Of a DNA stretch of 64,000 bases, positions 34,594 to 45,300 are shown piece after piece. This DNA is from a virus. Both the position numbers and the translations under genes were made by a program. The stretch's first letter is position 1, and every line of letters begins with the position of its first letter. The DNA is taken from positions 124,001 to 188,000 of the IMG/VR virus record IMGVR_UViG_3300023257_000007. The stretch is one strand, 5' to 3'. Under the pieces are notes generated by a model. The model searched no databases. It was not told the DNA's origin and saw only the letters and a program-made list of their open reading frames with translations.

Positions 34594-34989
34594 TCAATAA
34601 CTAATTTCTAGTTTTTGTAAATAATTATTTAATACTGATGCCCTTTCATAATCTTCAATTTCTAAATAATATTTCATTTTTTTGATAAGATCCTGTTCGC
34701 TGTCATTATATGAAAAAACGTTATTTTTTGTAATGTCTACAACATATTTCTTTCTTTTTTTGTTGTAAGTAACATCATAGTCTTTTAATTTTTGTCTGAC
34801 ATCTTCTATCGTATAATTATAGTCAGAATTTTCATCAAGTTTATTTAAACTCTCCGATTCTATCAACATTAACATAAACTCTTCTGAGAATGCCTTTTTC
34901 TCACATAAAAAATCACACAGAATTTCAGGATCTGTGCCAATAATCTTTAATAGTGAGTTGAAATTTTCCTTAAATCTTCTTGTAGCCAT
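34594..34989 (-). CDS. Small protein with C-terminal UVR-like motif
   Basis: 131 residues. The C-terminal 35 residues (LIKKMKYYLEIEDYERASVL) match the UVR motif of UvrB/UvrC and related proteins (L..xMxxAaexxdFExAaxlRdxixxLe). This is a helical hairpin for protein contact. The rest is mixed and unrecognised. It precedes the S1 gene by about 100 bp with a terminator between, so it is a separate unit. Confidence 0.55.
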   Translation of the reverse strand: MATRRFKENFNSLLKIIGTDPEILCDFLCEKKAFSEEFMLMLIESESLNKLDENSDYNYTIEDVRQKLKDYDVTYNKKRKKYVVDITKNNVFSYNDSEQDLIKKMKYYLEIEDYERASVLNNYLQKLEISY

Positions 34990-35036
34990 GATAATATGGT
35001 TATTTTCTGCCCAATAAGAAACTTATTAGGCAAATA

Positions 35037-35333
35037 TTAATCATCAAATTGTGTGTACTCATTAGGTTGATTCAATAAACCTAAACTTTTGTAAATACAC
35101 ACTTTATTATTATCAATATAATATTTATCATAAGACGTAAAATTACATAAACTTATAAAAGATTCAAACCAAACCTCTTTTCCTGTAATAATATCATTTA
35201 ATTCAATTGTTATCATCTGATTTTCTTCAATTAAATTAATATCAATGTCAAGATCTTCAAAAAAATTATATAAATTTGATTTCAATGAAACATACTGTGT
35301 TTCATTTATAAATTGATTAAATTTTGTTTTCAT
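35037..35333 (-). CDS. Small protein with clear capsid-targeting-like leader
   Basis: 98 residues starting MKTKFNQFINETQY. This is very close to the MKTYQEFIxEA start of T4 internal proteins, with I-N-E at residues 9-11. The rest is a compact alpha/beta domain with acidic patches. The three genes 35037, 35333 and 36025 are packed with 1-bp overlaps. I take it as an internal head protein candidate. Confidence 0.65.
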   Translation of the reverse strand: MKTKFNQFINETQYVSLKSNLYNFFEDLDIDINLIEENQMITIELNDIITGKEVWFESFISLCNFTSYDKYYIDNNKVCIYKSLGLLNQPNEYTQFDD

Positions 35334-36025
35334 TATCTAAATGTTTTATAAAATTTACCTAAATTGTTCTTCTTATATATTAATTCTTTTTCTCTTCTAT
35401 CTAATTCTTCTAAAAATTCTTCATCATTAGAAACACCAAAATCTTTATAATGTTTCTCTCTAGAAGGCGCGGATGTCGTATAACTACCGTAAGTCGCAAT
35501 TGAGTCTGGTTTTGTAGTTTCAGGTAAATTTCTTTTTATAATTAACCCAGCCATTCTATTATCAATTTGATTAATTATTGGATCTTTTAAATGTTTAACA
35601 ATTTTCTTATTATTTTTAGTTTCTGGATAAAATGCAATAAATTCATCAAAAACGCCAATATCAAAAAGTCTACTTTTATTACTAGATTTAGTACTCGTTA
35701 TTCCTTCACTATATTCATAATCTGCAATTAAAGGAAATATATCATTAATATCTTTTGATTTTGAATTCATAAAATCATATAGAGGTTGTATGGCTTTTTT
35801 ATAAGCTTTTTGATTTTCTTCTTCTATACCAACTTTATTTCTTTCATACCAATTCGTACTCAAAGATCTCCATTTATCCTTGATCTTATCATATCCTTGA
35901 TAAGTACTATAATCTTTTTTAAGTTTTTGAAGACTTTTTAATACAACATCATCATCAACAATATTTTCAATTTCTTCCAATCTAATTTCAAGATCTTCAA
36001 GATCATTACTACAATATATTTTCAT
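35333..36025 (-). CDS. Unrecognised helical protein
   Basis: 230 residues, charged and mostly helical. It starts MKIYCSNDLEDLEIRLEEIE, without the common leader. NWYERNKVGIEEENQKAYKK recalls KKWYKKFEDETDETYQKGLD in the small protein at 54631-54996, and the two may share a domain. The last 60 residues include HYKDFGVSNDEEFLEEL. It is translated with its neighbours (1-bp overlaps on both sides). Confidence 0.55.
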   Translation of the reverse strand: MKIYCSNDLEDLEIRLEEIENIVDDDVVLKSLQKLKKDYSTYQGYDKIKDKWRSLSTNWYERNKVGIEEENQKAYKKAIQPLYDFMNSKSKDINDIFPLIADYEYSEGITSTKSSNKSRLFDIGVFDEFIAFYPETKNNKKIVKHLKDPIINQIDNRMAGLIIKRNLPETTKPDSIATYGSYTTSAPSREKHYKDFGVSNDEEFLEELDRREKELIYKKNNLGKFYKTFR

Positions 36026-36447
36026 TAAAATAAACCTAATTTATTTGATTCAGTTGAATATTTGTATTGTGGATATTTATCCAAAAACTCATCTAATTCA
36101 AAATTGTTTTTTGTTTTAGTTTTTTGTAAAATTTCATTAAGACTATCTTCAACACTAACACCTAAAACTTCGAAATCTTTGTAGATACCAGTTGATAGTT
36201 TATTCTTATATTCAGAATTAGGATTATAAGATATATAACCTTTATTTTCAGAAGGTTTAAAATTCTTTTTATCATTAACAAAATCTAACCATTCTATATT
36301 AAATTTTTCATCACCATTATAAATATCACAAAAAATAGTGTAAATAATTTTCAATTTATCAGGTTTAATATTATATAATGTTAAATCGTTCCCTGTATAA
36401 TCAAGATTAATGTTTTCAAACATTTTATATAAAACTAAATATTTCAT
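36025..36447 (-). CDS. Small protein with leader-like N-terminus
   Basis: 140 residues starting MKYLVLYKMFENINLDY. The C-terminal part includes IYKDFEVLGVSVEDSLNEIL, which recalls the end of its neighbour (HYKDFGVSNDEEFLEEL). A late-type TTTAAATATATAAT element lies directly upstream (36451-36464). It is the first gene of a three-gene unit. Function unknown. Confidence 0.55.
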   Translation of the reverse strand: MKYLVLYKMFENINLDYTGNDLTLYNIKPDKLKIIYTIFCDIYNGDEKFNIEWLDFVNDKKNFKPSENKGYISYNPNSEYKNKLSTGIYKDFEVLGVSVEDSLNEILQKTKTKNNFELDEFLDKYPQYKYSTESNKLGLF

Positions 36448-36450
36448 AAT

Positions 36451-36464
36451 ATTATATATTTAAA
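36451..36464 (-). promoter_or_regulatory. Late-promoter-like element
   Basis: The minus strand reads TTTAAATATATAAT, ending 3 bases before the start codon at 36447. The untranslated leader would be almost absent. Confidence 0.35.
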
Positions 36465-36503
36465 TTAAATTCTAACTTTTTGTTTTTTCTTTTGTAAGGT
36501 TTT

Positions 36504-37208
36504 TTAGATATTCACATCACCTTGTTCCTTAATATAACTAATTAAATCAGGTCTTCTTTCACCGCCACGAGGATATGGATCATTTCCAAATGCTTTATCT
36601 AAAGTGCCTTGTTGGAAATTTATAGGAATATCATAAATTGAAGTACTAGTCGCAACATCATCATCGTCAATTTCCCAAAATATATCAATCCAATTAAATC
36701 TAAATGTTATAGTAAATGTAATTTCTTGAACCTCTTGAATTTGATATGCTAAACTAATAGAAGATATATTTTTTAATAAAACATCCCTAAATGATACAGT
36801 ATAAATCAAATCCCCATCTTTATTCAAAACATGTAATAAAAATAAGGGTAAATGAGTCTTCTTAGGGTTTAAATAACTCTCAATTAATACCTGTAATAAT
36901 ATAAAATAATTTAAATGAGAATCAACAGATCTAAAAGTTATATCTAAATCATTACTAAATTTATCCTGTACATTTTGAGCCTCTCTCCATGAATATTTCT
37001 TACCATATTTTAATCTCTGCTCTGGATTATCTAATGTAAAAGAAGGAAAAGATATTTCCTTTATCGTAGAATTAACATAATCAATAACAGAATCATATGC
37101 TACAAAATTTTTATCCATTAACTTCTTAAAATCTCTGTATAAATACTCTTCGATAAAATCAACCGGTAAGTTGAATATAAACTGATTGTTTTGTGAACTT
37201 AATCTCAT
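36504..37208 (-). CDS. Tail tube/baseplate-type structural protein
   Basis: 234 residues. Residues 95-185 have long amphipathic strands with a turn (LPLFLLHVLNKDGDLIYTVS, then VLLKNISSISLAYQIQE and ITFTITFRFNWIDIFWE). This resembles the beta-barrel of tail tube and tube-like baseplate proteins, where the last strands read exxTxTfxyxxxd. A specific T4 name cannot be given. It lies 5 bp from the 726-residue gene upstream. Confidence 0.45.
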   Translation of the reverse strand: MRLSSQNNQFIFNLPVDFIEEYLYRDFKKLMDKNFVAYDSVIDYVNSTIKEISFPSFTLDNPEQRLKYGKKYSWREAQNVQDKFSNDLDITFRSVDSHLNYFILLQVLIESYLNPKKTHLPLFLLHVLNKDGDLIYTVSFRDVLLKNISSISLAYQIQEVQEITFTITFRFNWIDIFWEIDDDDVATSTSIYDIPINFQQGTLDKAFGNDPYPRGGERRPDLISYIKEQGDVNI

Positions 37209-37212
37209 AATT

Positions 37213-39393
37213 TTATGTTAATATTTCATATGCCTTATCAATACCACCTTCACTACTAATACCTTCAAGTTTTAGTATTTCATCTTTCATTGCATTTGTA
37301 ATGTTTTCTATTATATAGGTGAAATTATACATTGTCTTAACTTTAGAAAAATCTCCAATAATTTGTTCCAATTGTGAATTAAATGATGTTTGATTATAAG
37401 TACTTTTCACAAATAAAACAAAATATCTAATATTAGAACTTGTACCATCACTTGCACCACCTTGTCCAGATTCTGCAGCTATACCACCTTGTTTATAACC
37501 TTCATCATAACCTGCATCATAATTTACATTAACTTTAATATCATTATAATTTCCAACAACACCATCATTATAACCAGCTAAAAAACCATCAGCATAATCA
37601 GCAGAAGCACCACCTCCACCTCCAGTAACATCATTAATACCAGGTCCGGTATTTGGTTTTAAATTAGAATATACAGGTGATGTTACTCCAACATTTATTT
37701 GATCTTGTAAACTTGAACCAACAGCAGCTTGACTAGACGCACTATCTAAAAAAGTAACATTTTCATAAATAGCAAACTTACCAGAATAAATAAGAGTCTT
37801 AGTTCCACTAAACTGTCCGTTTAAAGTAATATAAAAATTAGTATTATTTTCACTTATAGTTTTTAATGTTTGTACATCTCTTTGACTAACCTTAAATACT
37901 ATTTGACCTTTATCATATAAATTTTGATCTGTTTCATAAAATATATCCTTCTCTAAAAACTCCTCATCAGATTTAAATGATAATACTATTTTTGAATTAA
38001 ACATTAATTCTGATAAATCATAAGGGGCTACACTAGCATCCGCTGATAATATACCCATAGAAAATTTAATAATATTATCAAATGGAGTAATCATTATCTC
38101 TAATAAACCATTGCCCTTATAACCGGAAACAGACTTAGAACTACCAACCATTATTTTATACTTATCTATTAATATAGGATAATTAACCTTACTAACAGAT
38201 AAATCAGGTAAAAATTTACTTGTAATATTACCTCTATTCAAACTTTCAACTGGGTTTGAATTATATAAAGTAGGCAAATAAGCATCCGCAATATCTATCC
38301 TAGTTAAATTAATACCATATTTAAATAAATTAGTAGTTAAACCCAATGAAGCACTTCTTTCAATTTGACTTAAATCTGTTAAATCTATAACTTTCATTAA
38401 TACATCTATAGCTGCAGTAGTATTAGAAAATGTAATAACAGGTCTGTAATAAACCTCCTGTGCAAAATTTTCAGTCACAGTAAATGTTTGTGTTCTCTGT
38501 CTTATATTTTCTTCATATAATGTAACATCATATTCTAATCTTATAATTTTTCCTTTAGCTCTTAAATCAGCAACAAAATCATCCATATTTTCATTTGAAC
38601 CATTATAAGTTCCCTGAATTATGAAAAAATCTCCAACATCAGACTCTGCAATCTCACAACCCAATGTTTCATATTCTGGTGATTGAGACAATGAAGCGGT
38701 ATACCAATTATCAGTATAATAATACTTAGTTCCAAATGTTGTTTCAGTATCAGTTATATATGTAAATTGAATAAATATAGGAGCAGTCTCACTTAAACCA
38801 ACACCATTAGTTAAATTGTAATTAATAGTATCTGGTAACGCAGCGTTATTTTGATTTAAAAATGTTGTTCTTTGTGGTGATAAAACTCTCACTGAAGGTA
38901 CATCTAACTCAATATATTTAATCCAAACTTGTTCGTCATAGTATTGAGGCACTCCAAATTGTACTTCATTTTGTCTATTAGGATCTTCATTATCAAAGAA
39001 ATAATTAGATAATTCATATACATTATTATTATTATAATCATAAGTATAAACCTTAATTAAAAAACCTTTATAAGTTCCATCATCTATTGTGTTATTTTGA
39101 GATAATTTAATTTTTATTTTATCATATAAAACTGGACTAGAATTATATGTTTGTGATTTTATAAAATTGTATGTTGTACTTAATTGAGCATATTTTCTAG
39201 ATATAGGATCAATATTAATTAATTGGTTATTTGGAATATTAATAGCAGTTGCTCTATTAGATGTGAACAACCTTTTACTATTATCATTTAGATTAGTGTA
39301 TACTTGATATTGCTCAGATATATTGTTATCATTATCATAAGTCCATTCAAGTAGAATATTAGTATCTAATTTTAAATATTTGTTCAACGACAT
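37213..39393 (-). CDS. Large tail/baseplate protein
   Basis: 726 residues, beta-rich. The first 560 residues look like a series of beta-sandwich domains. Residues 590-640 are Gly/Tyr/Asp-rich with short repeats (GYNDGVVGNYND, GYDEGYKQGG), probably a flexible hinge. The last 70 residues form a small alpha/beta domain. No catalytic motif. A late-type element lies upstream (39415-39428). It is followed by the tube-like gene. Confidence 0.5.
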   Translation of the reverse strand: MSLNKYLKLDTNILLEWTYDNDNNISEQYQVYTNLNDNSKRLFTSNRATAINIPNNQLINIDPISRKYAQLSTTYNFIKSQTYNSSPVLYDKIKIKLSQNNTIDDGTYKGFLIKVYTYDYNNNNVYELSNYFFDNEDPNRQNEVQFGVPQYYDEQVWIKYIELDVPSVRVLSPQRTTFLNQNNAALPDTINYNLTNGVGLSETAPIFIQFTYITDTETTFGTKYYYTDNWYTASLSQSPEYETLGCEIAESDVGDFFIIQGTYNGSNENMDDFVADLRAKGKIIRLEYDVTLYEENIRQRTQTFTVTENFAQEVYYRPVITFSNTTAAIDVLMKVIDLTDLSQIERSASLGLTTNLFKYGINLTRIDIADAYLPTLYNSNPVESLNRGNITSKFLPDLSVSKVNYPILIDKYKIMVGSSKSVSGYKGNGLLEIMITPFDNIIKFSMGILSADASVAPYDLSELMFNSKIVLSFKSDEEFLEKDIFYETDQNLYDKGQIVFKVSQRDVQTLKTISENNTNFYITLNGQFSGTKTLIYSGKFAIYENVTFLDSASSQAAVGSSLQDQINVGVTSPVYSNLKPNTGPGINDVTGGGGGASADYADGFLAGYNDGVVGNYNDIKVNVNYDAGYDEGYKQGGIAAESGQGGASDGTSSNIRYFVLFVKSTYNQTSFNSQLEQIIGDFSKVKTMYNFTYIIENITNAMKDEILKLEGISSEGGIDKAYEILT

Positions 39394-39414
39394 AAATTTT
39401 TACTATAATTTTAA

Positions 39415-39428
39415 ACTATATATTAAAA
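39415..39428 (-). promoter_or_regulatory. Late-promoter-like element
   Basis: The minus strand reads TTTTAATATATAGT, about 22-35 bases ahead of the ATG at 39393. Confidence 0.45.
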
Positions 39429-39466
39429 TGACAAATATGAAACTAGAAAATTTATAGATTATTAAA

Positions 39467-41023
39467 TTAAATTGTAATAGTTAATTCATCATATGGATAT
39501 TCCTGTTTTTTATAAATATTATCCCTTCTCGATAAATAGTGATTATATAATGTATTAGTATATTGCTTTGAAAATCTATCAACTATATCAAATACAATTA
39601 ATTTACTTTTTTCAGAATGTAATCTTAATCCACGTCCAATAGACTGACGTATAATTTGATCAGATTTAAAAGAATCAGCAAATACAATATTAACAATTGA
39701 TTTTATATTAACACCTGTACTTAATGTACCATAACTCGCTACAAGTATTTTTGGATTACCACTTGTAATCTCCATATATTTTTTAATTTGTATTCTAACA
39801 TCCGATTTAACAGAACCATCTATATAATAAAAATCTTTTCCCTGTATATTATTTCTAAAAAAATCATATAATTGTGTACCATAGTCAATACTATGAAACA
39901 AAACTAACGAATTTTGTTTAAATTTAGTAACCAATTTAGTTAAAAATAATTTTCTTTTTTCTGAATTATGAATATATTGTTTCTCTAATTCAAAAGCTTT
40001 CTTACCACCGCCCCTCTTCTTAATCATAAAAACATTTTCTGCAAATTCATGATCATCATAATTTAATTGTAAAGACTTTATTTTTAAATTACTTATAACA
40101 CCAATCTCCTGTAGTTTTTTAGCTCTCACAGTTAAAAGTTTAGGACCCATTAATGATTCAATAGTCATTAATTCTGAAGTTCCATTTAATGGATATGTAC
40201 CAGACATACCAAATCTATATCTAGCATAACCAAATGTTCTTTCTAGAATAGTATTAATAGTTTTAGCTTTAGCTTTATGTGCTTCATCAGTACCTATTAA
40301 ATAAAATTGTTTGAAAAATTCTTTTGGATATTTCTCTAAAGATTGATATGTGCCAATATAAATATTCGGTTCAACATTATCTCTATTTTTTCTTGGTTTA
40401 TCAGACATAATCTCTTGTATCTTAATATCTAAAGGTTCTTTTTGTTCTTTATTATAACCCTCATTATAATCTAAAATATCATCATAAAATTGTGTCACCA
40501 AAGATATATTAGGAACAATTAACAAAAATTTAGCTTCAGGGTCAATATATTTTAATATGAAAAATACAACAGTCGCAAACACTAATGACTTACCACCCGC
40601 TGTAGCAATTTCTACTAAACCATACCTGTGTTTTAACAACTTAAACATCGCATCTATCTGATGTTCATACGGGAAAAATATTTCTCCTTTATCAGTTTTA
40701 TATCCTGTATAAAACTCATTACAAAAATTTTCAATTTCAATTTTTTTAATATCATTGTTCCTAGGAAAGTTTTCTTTATTTTCTATCTCAAACGGATACC
40801 CATATTCTTTACAAATTTCATATACATAGTTCCATAAACCAAAATTTATAAAACCATTTTTGAAAAAATCAATTTTACCATCCCAAACACCTAATTTATA
40901 TCTTTTCATAAATCGATAATTATTAACGAATGGATTTAATAAATGTTTTAATTGATTGTATTCTTCTCGGGTAGATTCTTGTAATATTATCTTAGTGTTG
41001 TGTTCATTCAACTTAAATTTCAT
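39467..41023 (-). CDS. uvsW: UvsW-type recombination helicase
   Basis: 518 residues (T4 UvsW 503). The N-terminal domain (about 1-100) includes RYKLGVWDGKIDFF, as in UvsW. Then come ATAGGKS (Walker A, 140-146), TDEAHKA (DEAH 246-249), RFGMSGTYP (motif III) and DQIIRQSIGRGLRLH (motif VI). It reverses forks and removes R-loops to drive recombination-dependent replication. It is next to the UvsY-like gene, an order also found in T4. Confidence 0.88.
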   Translation of the reverse strand: MKFKLNEHNTKIILQESTREEYNQLKHLLNPFVNNYRFMKRYKLGVWDGKIDFFKNGFINFGLWNYVYEICKEYGYPFEIENKENFPRNNDIKKIEIENFCNEFYTGYKTDKGEIFFPYEHQIDAMFKLLKHRYGLVEIATAGGKSLVFATVVFFILKYIDPEAKFLLIVPNISLVTQFYDDILDYNEGYNKEQKEPLDIKIQEIMSDKPRKNRDNVEPNIYIGTYQSLEKYPKEFFKQFYLIGTDEAHKAKAKTINTILERTFGYARYRFGMSGTYPLNGTSELMTIESLMGPKLLTVRAKKLQEIGVISNLKIKSLQLNYDDHEFAENVFMIKKRGGGKKAFELEKQYIHNSEKRKLFLTKLVTKFKQNSLVLFHSIDYGTQLYDFFRNNIQGKDFYYIDGSVKSDVRIQIKKYMEITSGNPKILVASYGTLSTGVNIKSIVNIVFADSFKSDQIIRQSIGRGLRLHSEKSKLIVFDIVDRFSKQYTNTLYNHYLSRRDNIYKKQEYPYDELTITI

Positions 41024-41086
41024 AATGCCTAAAAATTTTTATCACCGTGCCATAAATGATTATTATATTTTAAAGTGATTGTTTCA

Positions 41087-41548
41087 CTACATATCTAATC
41101 CAGTAATATTATGGATTTCTATCTTATTCTTAATAGACCATATAACATGATCTACACTTTTTCTAGATTCTCCTAAAAATTGTATATGATTTTCATACAA
41201 TTCTAACTTAGCCTTTTGCCAAGCTAAATCAGATTCTATTAACTTACCTTTTTCACTACCATTAGTCTTAATTTGATATTTAGTAGCATAATATTCAAAT
41301 CTAGCCTTAGTCATTTGTTTCAATTTAGGAACATCTTTATATATTCTATAAGTATATATTGCAATTTCATCATTTAATATTTGTCTATAAGATATAGCTT
41401 CAGATTCTAATTGCATTGCATCTTTCAAATCACTGGTGATTCTGTTAGTTAAATTTTGAATAATTCTATTACATTTATTTCTTTGTTCCTCTAACTTATC
41501 AGCCAATTGTTCAATTATTTCTTCAAAATTAACTTCATTTTCTTTCAT
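41087..41548 (-). CDS. UvsY-like recombination mediator
   Basis: 153 residues, nearly all helical. Residues 55-135 read IYTYRIYKDVPKLKQMTKAR then FEYYATKYQIK, and later SRKSVDHVIWSIKNKIEI. This follows the UvsY order (Y...K...xKxxARxDYY......DKxxxxxxxxxYxxxxxFLexxxxxIxxRxFxI). T4 UvsY (137 residues) loads UvsX on gp32-coated DNA. It sits beside uvsW, as in T4. The evidence is the pattern, the length and the context. Confidence 0.6.
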   Translation of the reverse strand: MKENEVNFEEIIEQLADKLEEQRNKCNRIIQNLTNRITSDLKDAMQLESEAISYRQILNDEIAIYTYRIYKDVPKLKQMTKARFEYYATKYQIKTNGSEKGKLIESDLAWQKAKLELYENHIQFLGESRKSVDHVIWSIKNKIEIHNITGLDM

Positions 41549-41578
41549 GACAATTATAATATAAATTCAATTTTGGGT

Positions 41579-42328
41579 TTAAATTTTTTGATAATTGATA
41601 TCAAAATAATAATTAAACTTATAATTCTTAGAAGATTCAGTTTGATTATATGTCATAAACAATTCACCTAAACCATTACTAGGAAACTTCTTAACAACAT
41701 TTAAATTACTTTCCAAATCACCTTTTTGCTTCGCTTCAAATGTGTATTCTGGGTTATATTTCAAAACTGAACTTGTACCTATTTTTTGATCATTTTCAAT
41801 AGAAATATATTCAATATACATATCAATATTTAAAAATTTATATCTATCTAAAACATTCTTTTCTATATAATAATAAATAGATTGATTAATATCTTTATTT
41901 AACAAATCATCATAATAGACAGATTTAAATGCTCTATTCTCTTTAATTTTAACAAATAAATATTCCTTTAAAATTGTCTTAACATCAATGGTATATTCCC
42001 ATATAGTACTAATTTCTCTAATTTTGACGTTTTGTTGGGATTCTTTTATAGTATGATTATCATTTTTTAAAGACGTTAAATTCAATGTAAATACAGTTTC
42101 ATCTCCTACATGTGTTTCACAATCATAATATTGAAATCCATTATTTTTTACTAGATCTCTATCACCAGAAGTGAAAAATTGAGAATATTGTATTGTCTCA
42201 TTATCAATAATAACATCATCTTCGATTTCTAACATTTTAGAACCAAAAAAAGATTTCTCCTCTATCATATTAAGAGTACCAGGTACTCTAGAAGTTTTAA
42301 ATTTTCTTAGTATAAGATTATTTTTCAC
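41579..42328 (-). CDS. Structural protein of the tail block, unrecognised
   Basis: 249 residues, beta-rich with many aromatic residues. It follows the 1825-residue gene with a 1-bp overlap, so they are co-translated. Segments: SFFGSKMLEIEDDVIIDNE near the start and FNYYFDINYQKI at the end. No family seen. It is probably a baseplate or fibre-associated component. Confidence 0.45.
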   Translation of the reverse strand: MKNNLILRKFKTSRVPGTLNMIEEKSFFGSKMLEIEDDVIIDNETIQYSQFFTSGDRDLVKNNGFQYYDCETHVGDETVFTLNLTSLKNDNHTIKESQQNVKIREISTIWEYTIDVKTILKEYLFVKIKENRAFKSVYYDDLLNKDINQSIYYYIEKNVLDRYKFLNIDMYIEYISIENDQKIGTSSVLKYNPEYTFEAKQKGDLESNLNVVKKFPSNGLGELFMTYNQTESSKNYKFNYYFDINYQKI

Positions 42329-45300
42329 TATGTTAAATTCTTTTTTGTATCATCTTTAGATGTATCTAAAACTTCTTTATCTGTAAATATGTAATATTCT
42401 TTATCCCAAGTTGATTTAAATATAAATCTTTCTACATAACTATAACCAAACTCATCAACCATAGGGTAAATTGATCTATCTTCTTCTGTATTTCTTATCT
42501 TTAATACATTTTCCACTGGGTTTATTTTAGAATAAATAATCTCAGAAACCTTACCAAAATCTTCCAGATTTTCATTAAACTTATAATTTCTTTCTAATGC
42601 ATTAAAATAATATTCACCTTCTGTTACTCTTGGCATAGTATAACATACTTGAACTTCAACATTATCAAAATATGCATTATAAGTTGGACTTGATATTGGT
42701 GTAGCCAAAAATACAACATCAAAATCACAATACACACTAAAATCTATATTTATTTCAATGTTACTAGAAGTAACTGCAGAACTTATATCTATACCAGAAA
42801 TTGTATATTTATCTATAATCCAATATGGATTATAAATTGTTGTTTTAGATAAATTATCAGAACTCGTATTATTTATCAAAATATCAACGAGATAGTCTTT
42901 AAAAAACAAATTCTTTTCAATGGATATTAACTTATAATATATAAAATCACCCTTTTTTTTAATAATAACATTAATTTCTGATATAATTGCCTCATTGGGA
43001 ATGTCAAAATTAAAATTAGATAATCTTAATGTATCTGAATATCCTGTTAATGTTACAACAAGACCCGCTGAAATATCAGGTATTAAAAAATCAATTTTAG
43101 CAGAAATATTATCACTTTTATCTAAAATATTTTCTTCATCAACCCAATTTATAACAGTAGTATAACCTGATGTACCACCAGTTAATCCATTTGTAGTTAT
43201 TTCAACATCACTAGCAAAAGATTTTTGACAAAATATTCCATTATGAGATGAATAATCTGTACCATCAAATAATTCAATATTTTTGAAAATAGGTTCATAT
43301 GGCCCACTATATCTATATATTTCTTTATTATAAATTTGTGTTTCACCATGTTGTTGAACCTTTTTACTTATGTCTTTCTCATTTATAGTAATTTTTCTTG
43401 AAATAGGTTCATTAATGTCATAATTAACAGACGCACTAGCATCTACAGGTTTATATTTATCATAAATATTAGTTCTTGGACCTTTCAATGCACTATGATT
43501 AAATGATTGTTTCTTGATAGTTAATAAATCTGGTCTACTAATAGAAACCATATATGGTGGGAAATCTTTGCCCCAAGACTCTAATTCTTCCATGGTACCA
43601 TTTGTAGTGGCACTTGGAACCATATTCATATAAGCATAATTACCATTTTCATCAATATAATGATAATATACATTTCTATCAAATCCATAAGTATTATTTA
43701 AATCATTTAAAGCAGATATTACATTTGAAGCAGTCAATGTAACAGTATTATAACTAATACCTGTATTATTATATGGTGTTCCATCTAATGCCTTAGCATA
43801 ATAATATCCATAATTCTCACCAAATATTTTAATATTATTTAAATCATATAAATCCTTAAACATTGTTAATTTTGTATTAACAACAATTAATAAATTTTTA
43901 TACTTATCATTTAAAAATATATCAATACCAGTATCAGATGTATCAATATAATTTTCATTAATAATTGCAGAACTTTCAAAATCTAATTCATTTACAACTT
44001 CATATAACTCATATGTAGCACCACAAACAACAAAATCAGAAAAATTAGATGTCATATCATCTTCCTCCCAATTATCTAATGAAACATAAATAGTACAACC
44101 AGTATCACCACTAAATTGATATATTTGTGCAGTTAATCTAGTAGAATCAATATAATAAGAACTTCCAGTTGAATAAAAATGAGAATAATCTCCAGTTGTG
44201 TCTATATCATAAAAATCATATAAAGGTAGAGTTAAACCTGCAAATGTAAAACCTGTGGTTTTTATATAATAATCTTTATAATCTATAAAACTAGCATCAT
44301 ATGATCTTTTTAATTTTAAAGGGCCATTGTTAACATAAGCTAAATCTGTAAAACTTGTTAAAGTCATAGTTTGTCCAGTAATAAAACCCCTAATACCTAA
44401 ATTTTCATAATGCCAATTCACAGTATCCATGTATCTTGTTTGATAAAAACTATATCCAGACACATCAACATAATCTGCAATAGTTCTTCCACTATCACCA
44501 TCACTATTATAAACTGTTTCAATATACTGATAACAAGGATTAAATATAATACTACACTTATATTCATCATATTTCTTTTTACCGGAAATTATATTATAAA
44601 TTTTATAATTAGAATCTCTAAATAAATTTGCAACAGAATCTAAATCAATTCTCAAACCTTTAAAAAGAGTTGAAGCTGCATTATAATTATTTGTTGTTTT
44701 AAATATTGAATATTTAGTAGTAGATTTAATATATAGTTGACTCTCATATTCATAATACATCTTATTCTTGAAAAAATAATCAAAATAATCAAAAGTAGAA
44801 CCAACATATAAACTCAAATTAAATTTTTGACTATCATCATTCATTAAATTTGTTTCAATATTAGTACTTTGTTGAACATACTTTTCATTAGTACCATTAT
44901 CATGCAAACCACCAACACGATACATATAATCCATATTTTTATCTGTTACACTTGGAGTATCTTTATAAATATTAGTTGTTTTATTGAATTGTGAGCCTAC
45001 TTTATTATTATTATTTAATTTGTATGAATAATCACTGTGACTTATACTATTCATAAAACCCCATTTACAAACTGTCTCATTTTTAATCCACATAGGATTA
45101 ATATCTTTTGTTTCTGTTATTTGATATAATTCATCTGTAGAAATATACTCTGACGAAACATTCATTATCTTATTTTGACCAGGAACACCTTCTGGCATAA
45201 CTTTAAATTGTTTAGGAGTTGAATTATCTCTAAATTCAGTTGTATATAATTTATGTTCATCAGTATCAACATATTCTGTTTTCTCATAATCAAAATCAGC

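Noticed and set aside
44410-44625. Plus-strand Ile-rich frame
   Set aside because: It is antisense inside the 1825-residue structural gene.
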